DNA of 64,000 nt from assembly GCF_020379485.1 (NCBI RefSeq), contig NC_063436.1, positions 26,410,423 to 26,474,422 on the forward strand, given 5' to 3'. Origin of the DNA: Brassica napus. Lineage: Eukaryota; Streptophyta; Magnoliopsida; Brassicales; Brassicaceae. The notes below the pieces were generated by a model. It worked only from the letters and a program-made list of their open reading frames with translations. It was not told the origin of the DNA and made no database searches. Position 1 is the first letter of the stretch, and every line of letters starts with the position of its first letter. A program made the position numbers and the translations under genes. This document shows positions 23,601-35,538 of this stretch, in pieces.

Positions 23601-24780
23601 TGATATATCCATAATAAAATTCATCTATTTTAAATAAAGATATAGAATAATATTTTGTTTACTTTTTTCAGCATTTTGTTTGCCCTTATATTTAGAAGTA
23701 AAAACAGTATTCATCTATATTTTTCTGAAAAAAATAGAGAAACTTTATTATATAAACATACATTAGATTAAATTCATTTCTATAGTGGAATTTCTTTATT
23801 TTATAAAGAAATATAGAGAAAGAATAGAAATGTTTTAATAATAAGTATTAATAGTAGATCGTATTTGTTATTATAAAACGTTGGTGATGGATCATTGGAT
23901 CAAAAATAAATTAATAAGGAGGGCAAAGAGACAAGTGTGAAGATTAATGGATATGTCTGGTCGAGAAGCTAAGAGCCAAGGTTGGGGATAAGAGAGAGTG
24001 AAAGAAAGTTCCAAGACATAGATCAGGCCGAGAAATGAATCATCAATGTCGCTCTATTCTCATACACTCTGTTTCCTCTGTCCTTTGTCTTGAGTCTATT
24101 ATTTCTTATGATGTTAAGCCTGTTACACATGCATGAATATAATGGACCATTTCTTTTCTTGTATCCCGACAAGTGTTGCAATTCCATATTCTGATAAAAG
24201 CGACTTCACGAGCACGATCAAGACTTTTTGCTTATTCTTTACTATCTTTTTATTTTAGTTAGTGTTTATCTTCTCAAATCAAAATATGCCATCATGCTGA
24301 GTCGAATCAAATCACATTTGTTTCAGAATATATTTTTACAGCCTTTACTAGTAAGTTGATATGAACCTATATGCCTAAGTTTATTAATAAGTTAATATAC
24401 AGACAATCAAGATCTTATCCGTAGATAAATGAACTTTTTCATAGAACTCGAAAACACCTTTTCTCTATGTTCTCATGATGTCTTAATGTTAACTTTTTTT
24501 TAACGACTAATGTTATAACTTAGTTTAGAAACATCTCACGTTCTCAAACTCTAATTAAGACTTGGCTCATTTTAAAGATAGTCTCATTTTGAAGATAGTC
24601 GTAGCTCTTGGTTTAGGGTATCTTTGACAGATCGGCCGCTAAATACTACTACCCTTACATAACCATGCAAGGCCATATTTATAAAACCTAGAAAATGGTA
24701 TCTGAAAGATTTAAGACTAAGAGTAATTAAAAAAAACTGATATATTTTATTAGAAATCTCTTGAATAATCTTATAGACTT
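23601..24780. other. AT-rich intergenic DNA
   Basis: No gene or clear repeat boundary is seen. Confidence 0.4.
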
Positions 24781-24784
24781 GTTC

Positions 24785-25190
24785 AACCAAGTTTATATGA
24801 CAAGTGGAGGAGACCAGAGCATGATTGGATCAAGTGTAACGTTGATGGTTCTTTTGTTAATGCTGATATTCCAAGCACAATGGGATGGATCTTGCGTGAT
24901 TCAAATGGAATGTACAGAGGGGCAGGACAAGCCTCTGGTAAAAGAGTTAAAAATGCTTTTGAAAGTGAATTGCAGACCTTAATGGTAGCAATGCAACATT
25001 GTTGGAGTAAAGGAGAGTGGCTGTCAAAAGATGGTCAATCTCTTGAATAAGCAAGGTCTTCATTTTGATGGTTATAATTGGATCAGAGAGATCAATTGGT
25101 GAAGACAACAATTTCAAGACATCAAGTTCGTATGGATTGCAAGAGAAGGAAACAAAGTTGCTGATACATTGGCAAAGAGCCCTTTACCCC
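24785..25190 (+). pseudogene. RNase H domain relic of a LINE retrotransposon
   Basis: The plus strand reads through a plant RNase H-type domain: WRRPEHDWIKCNVDGSF (first catalytic Asp), MGWILRDSNGMYRGAG, FESELQTLMVAM (catalytic Glu) and, after frame breaks, WIAREGNKVADTLAKSP (the C-terminal REGNxVAD motif). At least one frameshift near 25020 and stops between 25045 and 25105 break it. This domain is found at the 3' end of plant LINE ORF2 proteins and in stand-alone RVT_3 genes. The lack of surrounding reverse transcriptase favours a degraded LINE tail. Confidence 0.8.
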
Positions 25191-26164
25191 CTCTTCAAAC
25201 ATTTGTTTTTTTCATTTTTATGTACCTAGATGTATTTTCCTTTGTTACAGCAAGACTATGTAAACTCTGTTTAGTAACAAAAGTAGAAGTTATAAAAAAA
25301 AACACTGATCAATTTCCAACTAGAGATCTCTCAGACAACAACAATTGCGTCTCACAAAATATCTCTCTCACAAGACTCAGAAAACTAGCTTGTTTTGCGA
25401 GTTCTCTTGCTCTCTCTCTATGTTGACTAACCTAATCTTCTTCAAATTCCTCTTCTTTTATACTTTTGAATTCTTTTCATACTTTTCAAAAATACGATTA
25501 GATACTTCAATCACCTTTTCGTCCAGCTGCTTCAAACTCTAATATTCTTGGGCTTATAGTATTGAGGCCCTCCAATTAGAAGACACAAATTTTAGGCTCA
25601 TCATATACTGGACTTGAACATTTCATGATTTTCATCTTCTTTTAACCTTTGATGATTATATTGCTCAACTATCTTTGACCACAATGTGATAACAAACAAG
25701 ATATACCCCATGAAGCAAAGCCGATGATTTGGAATCGTGATCGTCAAATATCTAGACGTATAACAAGATCATCTTCACTATGATTACAGCTTCACTTTAG
25801 CGTGTGGTTAACAAGAACCCAATCCTCACCTGTCACTTCCTTTCAACTCTTTGAACAACGATATAACAAGATCCATCTTACATCAATTTAAGGGAAGGGA
25901 GTGCTTTACTATAGAAGCTTTCCACTATTTGGCGCGTTTGTGGTGAGATGCTCCTTGTTGCTAATATTTAAAACACTGACAAGGAATAATGACAGAGAAA
26001 TGTGGATAGACCGTCAAGGAGAAATAATGATACAAAATTACATTAGAACTTAAAAGAAGCTTCGCATTCAGAGTTCTGACCCCAAAAAAATCACGAAAGA
26101 GTGTAAGAATCTCGTCTAAACAAAATGCAAAGTGACAGAGGGCACAGAGAGATCCTCTCAGTCC
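25191..26164. other. Intergenic DNA downstream of the LINE relic
   Basis: No gene is seen. It includes the 3' UTR of the minus-strand CP31A gene at its right end. Confidence 0.4.
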
Positions 26165-27592
26165 TTAAAATCCACGCCTCGGACGCTCCTCCGCTACATT
26201 CACTCTGATCGCTCTACCCTCCATGTTCTGCAAACAACAAGACACAAGGAACTGAACATCACAAAATCATGTAAAAACTGCATTAGCATATAGAAGAGGA
26301 ACATGAGGGGGGTACCTGTCCATCAAGAGCAGCGATGGCATCATTCAGTTCAGTCTCATTAGACATTGTCACAAAACCAAACCCACGCGAACGACCTGTC
26401 TCACGGTCATAAACCACTCTAGCTTCCACAACTTTGCCATGCTCACTGAACACTTGTTCTAGACGACCATTGTCCACATCCCACGGTAGGTTTCCAACGT
26501 AGACTCTGAACGCAGGTTCGTATACCCGAGGTTGGCGTTCTGGCCGTGATCCTCTGGGAGCTGCCTTGTTCACCGTCAAAAGCCGTCCGTTCAAATCCTG
26601 ACAAAAACATGAAAAGATCAACAAAAATGCAGAAAGACTAAAACTTTGGTTGAATTAAGAACAAATAATGCCACTTATGAGCCAAAATCAAAGTAACTAC
26701 CCCTCCACCAATACATGCTAATAGTTGAGATATGATTGATACACATATGAGAACTTACATAACGGTTGAACTTCTCAACAGCAGTCTCAGCTTCTTCCAC
26801 TGTACTCATTGTCACAAATCCAAACCCACGACTCTGGTCGGTTTCCCTATTGTATATAACCTTCAACCAGTGAAGAACCCAAAGGAACAAGTTAGTATTA
26901 GCAAACGCTATCTCTTGAACTATAAACAAATGTGAGAACTCAACTAACAACAACATCAACAGTACCAATATACTCAAAACCAATAGAGTGTGAAAGTTCC
27001 ATCTAATTCATTTCAAAGATGCTTCAAACACTTAAAAGCAAAGAACTTTGACTTCATCTCGTTCATTTGACACATAAAGGATGCAAATTGCAATGCACAG
27101 AACACACAAGAATGAAACCAAACTCACCTCGGCGATTTCAACTGTACCGGCTTGCTCAAAGAGCATAGCCAAGGCCTGGCTGTCAACGTCGTAAGCCAAG
27201 TTTCCGACGAACAGCTTCGCTTCTTCCGGTGGCTCCGGAAAGTCGCCACCTTCGCTCACGTCTCCTTCCCCTTCAGAAAACGTCGCTTCTGGCGGCTCGC
27301 TCTCCTCGACGGCGACCGATGATGAGCTCCCGTCTGCTTCTTCTCCGTCTTGCTGAGACCAATCAGAAGTCTCGGCAACTGAGGTAACAAAACGTGACTT
27401 TTTGAGGTGGGTTTTGGTTTTGAGAGAGAGGGAGAATGAGAGGGGGAGGTTAGTGCGTTTGGTGAGGAGGGAGCAGCGAGTTCTGGAGGAGGAGATAGTG
27501 GAGAAGGAAGGGTGGGAGAAGATGGTGGAAGAGGAGGATTCTGACATGGCTAATGGCCTCAAAAAGCTTGAGGTTACTATTGAAGAAGCCAT
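26165..27592 (-). CDS. CP31A: 31-kDa chloroplast ribonucleoprotein CP31A
   Basis: CP31A binds many chloroplast mRNAs, supporting C-to-U editing and transcript stability, notably in the cold. Four minus-strand exons (27128-27592, 26759-26860, 26316-26597, 26165-26227) are all in phase 0 and give 303 residues. Residues 1 to about 65 form a Ser/Thr-rich transit peptide. An acidic linker ([20 protein letters not shown] and following) precedes two RRM domains (about 126-203 and 220-297). Each carries RNP2 (LFVGNL, VYVGNL) and the RNP1 octamer RGFGFVTM. The acidic linker appears shorter than I recall for the Arabidopsis protein. The protein ends RPRRGF. By position and sequence it corresponds to At4g24770. 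Confidence 0.95.
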
Positions 27593-28388
27593 AGCAAAAG
27601 GATTGTGAGAGAGAGAAGGAAGTGTTGAAGAAGAAGAGGAAGGGAGGGTTTTAGAGCGGTTGATTAGATAGGGATAAGGAGGCGCAAGACATCAAGAGAG
27701 AATAAAATAAAAATGTTAGATAAAAGGGAAATTAGGGACCATGTACATAACAGAAAAAATATTGAGTCTATACCCATAACAAGTTGATGGCTATAGTATT
27801 CTCTATATATTATGTATTAATGACAAAACTATTCTGCGCGTGTGTTTTATTAGATAAATGATTTTTTTTAACTCGTTTTTGTAAGAATTACAAATGAAAC
27901 TGAACCGTATGCACATCATATATACTCATCTTAAGAATGAAATAATGAGGAAACATCGCTAAGAAGAAGTAGAAATGACGACAGCTCCAAGAATGGTGGT
28001 AAACGGAGCTCGAGCTCGGCGGTGGTTTTGTTCGTGTAACTAGAATGCAGCAATGATCGATACAGAAGGTTGATTATCAAACTGTTCGTCTAACTTTAAT
28101 TGCCAGAGAAATGAAATTTTTTGAAGAAGATAAACAGTTACCATTACAATATACTATTTTATTTTAGTAGGAATCATAGAATACAACATAATTTTTTTTT
28201 CAAAGTGTTTTTGTTAGGTTTTTTATATTAGAGAAACATTCAAGTGATTAATGATCTGGTGATTCAATTCTTATGTATTCTTACATCCATCACATTTGAA
28301 AAATTATCAGTTCAAATTAGAATGCAATATTTTGTTATGTTCTATTCTATATAATAAATATAGAATAGAAAGGTAGTTTTACAACTAC

Positions 28389-28463
28389 TTTCCCAGTTCC
28401 TCCCTCCCTCCCTCCTTCTCTCTCCCTCCCTTCCTCCCACTCCCTCCCTCCCTCCTTCTTTTT
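28389..28463. repeat. CCT/CCCT pyrimidine tract
   Basis: About 75 bp consist almost wholly of C and T (repeated CCTCCCTC units). One strand is all purine, so it could form triplex (H-DNA) structures; this is inference from composition. Confidence 0.8.
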
Positions 28464-30027
28464 ACACGCTACTTGATTATACTATTATACTATGTCGTAA
28501 TTATGTATAGTATCGTCACATAATATATGAAACTATCATGTGCGTGTGTTGGCCTTATTGTGTTCCATAGATTGCGTGTTTTTGTTTTGCTTGACTTGAC
28601 TAGTGCAGCAGATGATAGAAAATTACACTATTGTTTAGTATAGGTTGTTTATTTATCTTGCATGTCCACCACTTTTGTTTTTTTTTCTATACATTACTTT
28701 GCTTATAGTACTATACTATGTCATAATCATGTATAGTACAACTACGAAATAGATCAAACTCAACCTCGCAACTATTTAACTTTTCTGTGTGACGATACTA
28801 TATGGTATGTAGTATAGTATGACAAATTTTGTTTTGGAGTGTCAACATCACGCGCACGCGCTTAAAAGGAGATTTTAGTCATATTTGTGTACAAATTTTC
28901 TCATCTCCCAAGAAAAACTGTAGCATGGCTATATTCTTAATTTTTCCTCTGTTATGAATATAGAGCAAATTGTCCCAATGTAATGAACAAAAAAATTCAT
29001 TAATGCAAAAAATAATAAAATGAATATTAATTAAAAAAATAATGAATATTTTTGAGGTTTCTAGCCATAATTTTTCTTATAGGATTTATATTTTATTATT
29101 TTTTTCTTAATTTGAGTTATGTGGTTATATTAGTCGATGAAAGTTTATGATATAGTGGTTGTTAAGTCAATGGTTTAAATTTTGATTTGCAAGCATTTGA
29201 GTTTTGTATATTGCAGTGAGCTAACACCGTTTTTTTTTCATTCGATATGCATCAACCACCCGCCGCTAATAGTCTTCTTCTGAACAAATTGTTGTTGTTT
29301 TCTTCCTTTTTAAACTCTGTTTATGCCATGTTTAAACTTAAACACACATTCTATCTTGAATGGTCTAGTCATTGTTTCTCATGGTTTAAGTAAGGATTGG
29401 ACTTGATACTTGCGTTAGCCTTGTAGTTATATCATTCAGCTTATCATAGTTGAATATGGAAATGGAAAGGGACTTTTTGGTTAGCAGTATAGGAGACGTG
29501 AAGTCATGCATATATGTGGGATTTGGTGTGAAAAAATTATATCATGAAGAACAATATACAAATTGCATACAAAGTTCTAAAGACATATATGCCAGTAGTC
29601 CTGGTTTTAACGAGTTCTCAGAAGAATGTAATTTGATCTTCATTACTTGTCACATCAGAAGATAACTTAACTATCAATTATACGAAAACACCATTAAGAT
29701 ATATGCATGTGATAAATCTCATTCCACGAATATATTTAAACATAGAGTGTGTTTCGAATGCAATTCTCATTTTTGGGATAAACTCTCGAGTCTTGATCCA
29801 TCTCACTATGCTCTCTAAAGAACATGCGACTTGTAAACTACGAAAAAATGAAGACTCAGATACCTAACAGTTACAACTGAATTAACCGGCCCACGCGGAC
29901 AGCACAAGCTCAACAGCATTACCATCAAAGTTTTAAATCATTCTCGTTCAATAGGAGACATATGTTTGTAACCTAATGTGGAAAATTCTCTAACTGGTTT
30001 GATGTTATATATGACAAAGAAAAGAAA

Positions 30028-30042
30028 GGGGGGAGGGGGGGG
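30028..30042. repeat. G-run (6 G, A, 8 G)
   Basis: This is a near-homopolymeric G tract in AT-rich DNA, able in principle to form a G-quadruplex and prone to sequencing error. Confidence 0.7.
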
Positions 30043-30633
30043 AATATCTTTATAAGTTTGTAACTTTATATTCGCATAATTTATCAAGTACTGACTTGCC
30101 AATTCGAACCTGCTACACAATACCCACTGCATCACATGGTTCGCTGCAACCAGCAACAACAGAATCTTTTATATTTCTTCTTTTCTTTCCTGAGTTAATA
30201 TGTTGCAGAGCAGCAGCACATGTGACATGACATGGCCAAGAAAAAGAAGTATTATAGTATTGGTTAGTTATTTGGAGAAAAACAAATACATTGGTTAGTT
30301 ATTTTAGTTGTTATAAAATTTCAAAATTTGAAACATATCCACAATCAGTGGAGAGTAGTCAACACAAATACGAGACCCACTCCATCAAAAGTAGGACTGC
30401 TGAGACCCATGACTGTTTTCAGTCATCTTTTTGGAGTATTTTTCCATTTTTCTATTCCAATGTTTTCTTCAAATCTCACCATTTTTTTTTATGTTCTAGC
30501 ACGGTCACATGCTTTTCTCTATTTTGAAGGGTAAGTTTCTTTATCTAACCACAATCGATGCATCGACCAGAGTGAAAAAGTCGTGGCTTTGGTCAAACAT
30601 TGACTCTGATCCCCCACGCTCACCGCACCAATT

Positions 30634-30919
30634 TGATAAGAACTTGTATGTATTATAACCAAGAACCTCCCAACCTCCCTCTCTTAGTCTCTACACACAG
30701 AGTCTAAGCCTCTTCTTGAATCTCACAAATCGAGATCTCAAGCCACAACTGATTCTAACTGAATGACTAACAGAAACAACTAACGAGCCCCTTATATAGC
30801 GAGACTCGTGTACCATCTGTTAACTAACTAACTAACTTGCCAGCTCATCACTCCTCTGAGCCATTCCCTCGTTGATACGTCTCTGCCTCCTCGAGATATA
30901 AACCCTTGTTGGCATATCA
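30634..30919 (-). mobile_element. Probable LTR of a retrotransposon (solo or truncated)
   Basis: Read on the minus strand this 286-bp piece begins TGATATGCC and ends TTCTTATCA, giving TG...CA ends within a short TGATA/TATCA inverted repeat. It contains a TATA-like word (GCTATATAAGGGGC). Directly after the 3' end comes AATTGGTGCGGTGAGCG, which could be a primer-binding site, followed by non-coding leader-like sequence to about 30545. No gag or pol frame is seen, so this would be a truncated copy. Identification rests on end structure and context only. Confidence 0.5.
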
Positions 30920-31351
30920 GGCTCAAACAACTTTGACCCAAAAGAGAGTTGCCCATTTTACACAACATTCCAAACTTCTGAATGGGTGGGTCTATGGCTA
31001 TAATATCAAAGATTCACAAGAGAGAGTTGCTTGTGTCAAAGACAGAGATTCACAAGGAAACATAAATTATATTAATATCAAAGATCAACACATCTGCACT
31101 TGTTCCTACACTTGAACCTCCTAATAATAGATTCCTTAAAACAGAGAATCCTTACAAGGGTCCTAAAGAGCAGTAAAGCGAGAGGTTGTATTCTCCTTAA
31201 TTTTACCCCCATAAAGAAGTAAAATCATAAAGACAGTAAATTAAGAACTACAGAAAGTTATAACTTAACTCCCTTAATTGGTGCTTTAATTGCCTTTTCT
31301 ATACTAATTAAGCTAAAAAAAACTTAACTGACCCACTTAAGGCCACCACAA
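30920..31351. other. Spacer and pectate lyase 3' UTR
   Basis: A near repeat of AGAGAGTTGC with CAAAGA words occurs at about 30935-31050. No gene is seen. Confidence 0.4.
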
Positions 31352-32860
31352 TCAGCAACGAGAACCCTTGCGGCAATTCAGTGCACCAGAACCCACCGTC
31401 AATGGTCCAACAAGAGAAGACGGTTTCGCCCCAAGACTCGACGCCTTAGCATAGCTAGACGACTGAGCACCACCGGACGGAGTAAAAAACGCACCGTTTA
31501 ACAACAAATCACCTGATGATCTCCAGTTCCACCTCTTCCACTCACTCTCCGGCGCATCCTCATGCTTAGTCACCTCTTTGCTGAATCTAATATTCGGGGC
31601 CACAAATCTGTTCCCTTGACTATTGATAGTAGGATTAGCACTTCCACCAATCGCATACATCTCCCAATGTGTATAGTCATTGTTCACCACATGGAAGTAC
31701 CCATGTCTACACCTACATAACATTGGTCCCAACACAGTAACTTACAAAACCACATTAACTAACTCAAAATAAAAAAAAAAATCAAATCTTATTTACCTTG
31801 GCATTCTTTGAACAAGCCCTTCACCAAAATGATTAAAAGCAATAGTAATCTGCATGTTCTTGTCACGAGCGTAAGTATCACTATGCCCAAGCAACATAAC
31901 CTTATCATGATGCGTCATGTAATTATTAGACAAAGTAATCGCCGTCGAGCCCATTATGGCATCAATAAGCCCATCTTCACAGTTAGACAACGAGCAGTGA
32001 TCAACCCAAACATGACTCCCTCCGAAGATCGACACACCGTCACCGTCAGACACCGTTCTCCACCCGTAATGCCTCGGCGAGCTCCGCACCATAGCGTTCC
32101 CGCCTCGCTTGCAGTCGTGGATGTGAACCCCGTGGATGATGATGTTCGTCACGTACTGGATCGTGACGCAAGGCCCGCCGGCGATGTGCACGGAGGCGCC
32201 GCGGCCGTCGATGGTTTTGAAAGAGTTCATGATGAGCTCCTCTTTGAGGCGGATGGTCATGTCTCGCTGGAAGATGATCCAGAGAGGCTCGTCCTGGACC
32301 ACGGCGTGGCGTAAAGTTCCGGGCTTGGGGGTCACCGGGTCGTCGTTGCCTGAGTCGGTGACGACGTAGATGCGACCGTCGCGGCCGCCGATGGCGTTTT
32401 TGCCGAACCCGATGGCGCAGTCGGCGAGGCGGTGGCGGTGGGACTCCCAGTGTGGGTCGCAGCGCCAGCAGTCGTCGATTGGGTTGCCGGTGGTGCAGGA
32501 GAGGTAGCCTAGCTTCCTCCGTGCTGCGACCGATGCGTTAATGCTCCTGTGAAACAGAGAGGAAGCAAGAAAGGTTGAGACTTTATTACATTAGAGATTT
32601 TTGTAAAGTTTGCGCCTTTATGGTCTCATAGTAACACTAACTGAGATTTGAGGTTTATTGTCGGACTTGTGAAGAGAAACAAGCTAAGTGAGAAGTTGGG
32701 TTTCATGTAAAAATGTGGGTTAAGGAGAAATGTGGAAGAAAGATTCGTACTTGTGAACTTCTTCGACGATGGCTTCTGGGTCCGGGACTGGTGAAGAGAA
32801 GATCAATGGAGCATAGAGAAGAAAGGAGAGTATGGAGATAAAGAGCTTCTTCGTCTGCAT
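31352..32860 (-). CDS. Pectate lyase (PLL family)
   Basis: This secreted enzyme cleaves de-esterified homogalacturonan in the cell wall by beta-elimination. Three minus-strand exons (32751-32860, 31797-32546, 31352-31712) join in phase to 406 residues, the usual size. Residues 1-22 form a signal peptide ([20 protein letters not shown]), followed by the plant-specific Cys-rich region ([11 protein letters not shown]). The parallel beta-helix core has [10 protein letters not shown] (about 204) and [13 protein letters not shown] (about 217), both calcium-binding and substrate-cleft motifs. [12 protein letters not shown] (about 249) and [18 protein letters not shown] (about 284) carry the conserved catalytic Arg. 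The second intron falls within the MPR codons. An N-glycosylation site (NAS) lies near residue 40. By position it corresponds to At4g24780 (PLL19). Confidence 0.95.
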
Positions 32861-32988
32861 TTTTCTTCTCTCTGTTTTCAGTACAGACCAACTCTCTCAC
32901 TCTCTTGGATTTAAGTGAGAGAAGAGGGAAACAAATAAGGATGAGGGAAGTTTTGAGTTGGGATGGAGAGAAGATGAAACTTTGGGGG

Positions 32989-32996
32989 TTTATATA
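32989..32996 (-). promoter_or_regulatory. TATA box of the pectate lyase gene
   Basis: On the minus strand the word TATATAAA lies about 130 bp upstream of the pectate lyase ATG. This is at a distance that fits transcription starting near 32960 with a leader of about 100 nt. Confidence 0.55.
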
Positions 32997-32999
32997 AAA

Positions 33000-35538
33000 C
33001 AATGTTAAAGGACGTTTGTTATTGGAATTTTCGGTTTAGGTCCCACTCTTTTATTTCTTCTTTAGTAAAAGAAACTTATATGATAATGCCCAGGATGAAC
33101 CAATTGAATGCTTACACACATTACAATTAAAACCTTCCATAAGCTAACTGCTGACGTTAAAACAGACACTATAGTCTAATTAGGTCGCAAAATGTTGTAC
33201 TTTTCAAATAAGTCCCACTTGATATGTTTAGCTGAATAAAAACAATAGGAGGTTGGTTTGAGTAATAGTAAGGATCCAAACGTAGTAACTAGTAACCATT
33301 CTAGTTGATAACAAATACAGACAAAAAAAAAAAGCTCAATGTATAGGATGTCAAACCAGCAGAAAAGTATCAGCTTATTATAGCAGTTTTCACTCAAAAT
33401 AAATATAACAAAAGTTTGAGATGTTATGCAAAGTTGTGAACCATATAACCACCTCACCTACCATAACGATGCAAATATAAATTGGTTATAGATTGCAAAT
33501 TTTCTTTCTCTCATGCTTCACTTTTGCATTTCATTAGACTTTACCTTTTAGGTTTTAGATGTACACGTCCCGTATAAATTCAGGATATATAGTTACGTAT
33601 ATTGCAAAACTAAATGTAATCTACATTAGTTGCACAAAAATAAACATAGAAATGTGGTGTTTCGAAAAAAACACATTAAAATTGTCCGTATCAGAACCGT
33701 TATTCCAGAACAAATCATTTGGTTATTCTGAGACCTATAACTCTCGAGTCTCAACCATATACTAGCAACATGTTAGGTAAAATGTCAACTAAAAGCGAAG
33801 ATAAACCGACAGAACATGTCAAGTACTCGAGTAAGGAAAAAACAAAATCTATAGAAATGAGATTATGAAAAAAGAAAATGGTAGGGACAAGCCATGTAAT
33901 TAGTCGAATGATTCCATCAAAGATAAATACTCCTTGAGTTATAGAGTTATATGATTTTTAATATATGGTTTTTGTTTCAAGCTCAGTTGATATATGAAAT
34001 TTCTTCTTCCTCTTTTACTATTGACCAATTTTTGTTTAAATCTTAAACTGTAGAGGAAATTAGTTTCAGCTATTTTCTTAATGATTCGTGTTTGTGAAAA
34101 GGACGTGAAAACGTCTCTTAATGCACCAGTCACGGCAGGGAAATTAGATACGAATCTATGCGGTAAAAGTCAATAGTTAATAGGGACTGGTAATCATATG
34201 TTAATCCGGAAAGCATTGGAGAGACGTAAAGTGAAAGTATAAGTGGGACATCCGGACATGTAAGGCCTCGTGATTTGCAGGTTTTACGGGATTCCTTTCA
34301 ATTGTTAGGTTGTTTTGGTAGTTTAAGCATGCTGGTCTTTGGACAACGTTACCAAATGATACGGCTGGTTTTAAAAATTAAAGTTAAAATGAGAAAATAA
34401 CGATAATGTCACTTCTTGAATAGAAGTATAAATATAGATATATCTTGTCGGTATGAACATTTCTCATTTGAAAGTTGAAAATTCATCAAATATTAACTTG
34501 ATCCATAATTCTAACTCAAAGTTGGTCTCGTCTATTGGTCAGGAATTGGAAGTTCATCTAATTTAAATTTAAATATGTACATTTATTTTCTGCAAGTAAA
34601 GTATTTATGCTACCTTAGCAATTTTCATGTGAATCAATATTTACCCCTGTTCATAACACAATGGAATAGTGGGAATCAACAAGGAGAGAGGCCTGCTCAA
34701 CTAAAATCTTCATTCTTGACCTTCACTCCACCAACAAGAGTTGATCATAAAAATAAATTTGACAACGACAGTGAAGATTTGAGTCATCACAGCACATGCA
34801 TCCCAAAACTTATTATTATTTGGAGGGCAAAGCAAGACAACAATTACATGCTCGACATTATCTTTCTTTCTTTTGTTTAGTCATTTTTGTCCGTAAAGCT
34901 CGCCGATAATTTGAACACAAAAGTATAATCTTATGGCATCCACTCACAAATATACTACGTGGCACATTCATACAAATGTCTTATTCGTCGTTGTGGGGAC
35001 CCCAAATGATTACTTGTATACAACGGAGTCTTGATTGAATCCAAGTTTTGTTGACGTACAACTTGGAAGGATTCCAGTGTCATCATACAGTTAATATAAG
35101 ATGACATACATTAAATCCAGGGTACCTATGAGAACAAAACCTTGACATCAATACACACAAAAATATGATCACATCAAATCCAAACTACTTGTTTAACCTG
35201 TTGCTCAAAACCTTTAATATTTTCATATGGTATAGATATCATGAGAGTTTTAACATGTTTCTTTTGACAATATGTTGTTGAGTTCCCTACCTTTGGATAT
35301 GCGACTCATATCACCATTGAAAACACTCGTCCTAGAATACACATTTCCATCAATCTTCTTTTTCAGGATCCAAACTTTAAAGTGGAAGAAACTATAAATG
35401 CCTTAAGAGTTAATATTGGGAAACAATCGGTCAACATATTGGTCTTTCATCTCTAAAACAGAAAAAGCAGCTGCAGAACTTTTATATACAGTAAATGAAT
35501 AATACTATTTAGTTAAGTCATTAGAATTAAGGAAGTAA
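33000..35538. other. Intergenic region without recognised genes
   Basis: AT-rich DNA upstream of the pectate lyase. Open frames are short and have no gene-like features. No repeat boundaries were recognised. Confidence 0.4.

Larger units (their letters stand above)
27593..30633. other. Long intergenic region between CP31A and pectate lyase
   Basis: No gene is supported; a 71-codon open frame at 29450-29665 has no recognisable features. The region contains a pyrimidine tract and a G-run listed separately, and two related words with ACTATACTATGTC[GA]TAAT[TC]ATGT near 28486 and 28710. Confidence 0.4.

Noticed and set aside
29450..29665. 71-codon open frame in the long intergenic region
   Set aside because: There is no splice context, motif or gene-like composition; it is expected by chance.
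31808..32314. 168-codon open frame on the plus strand opposite the pectate lyase
   Set aside because: It is an antisense shadow of a conserved, GC-rich exon; the minus strand encodes clear pectate lyase motifs and correct splice sites.
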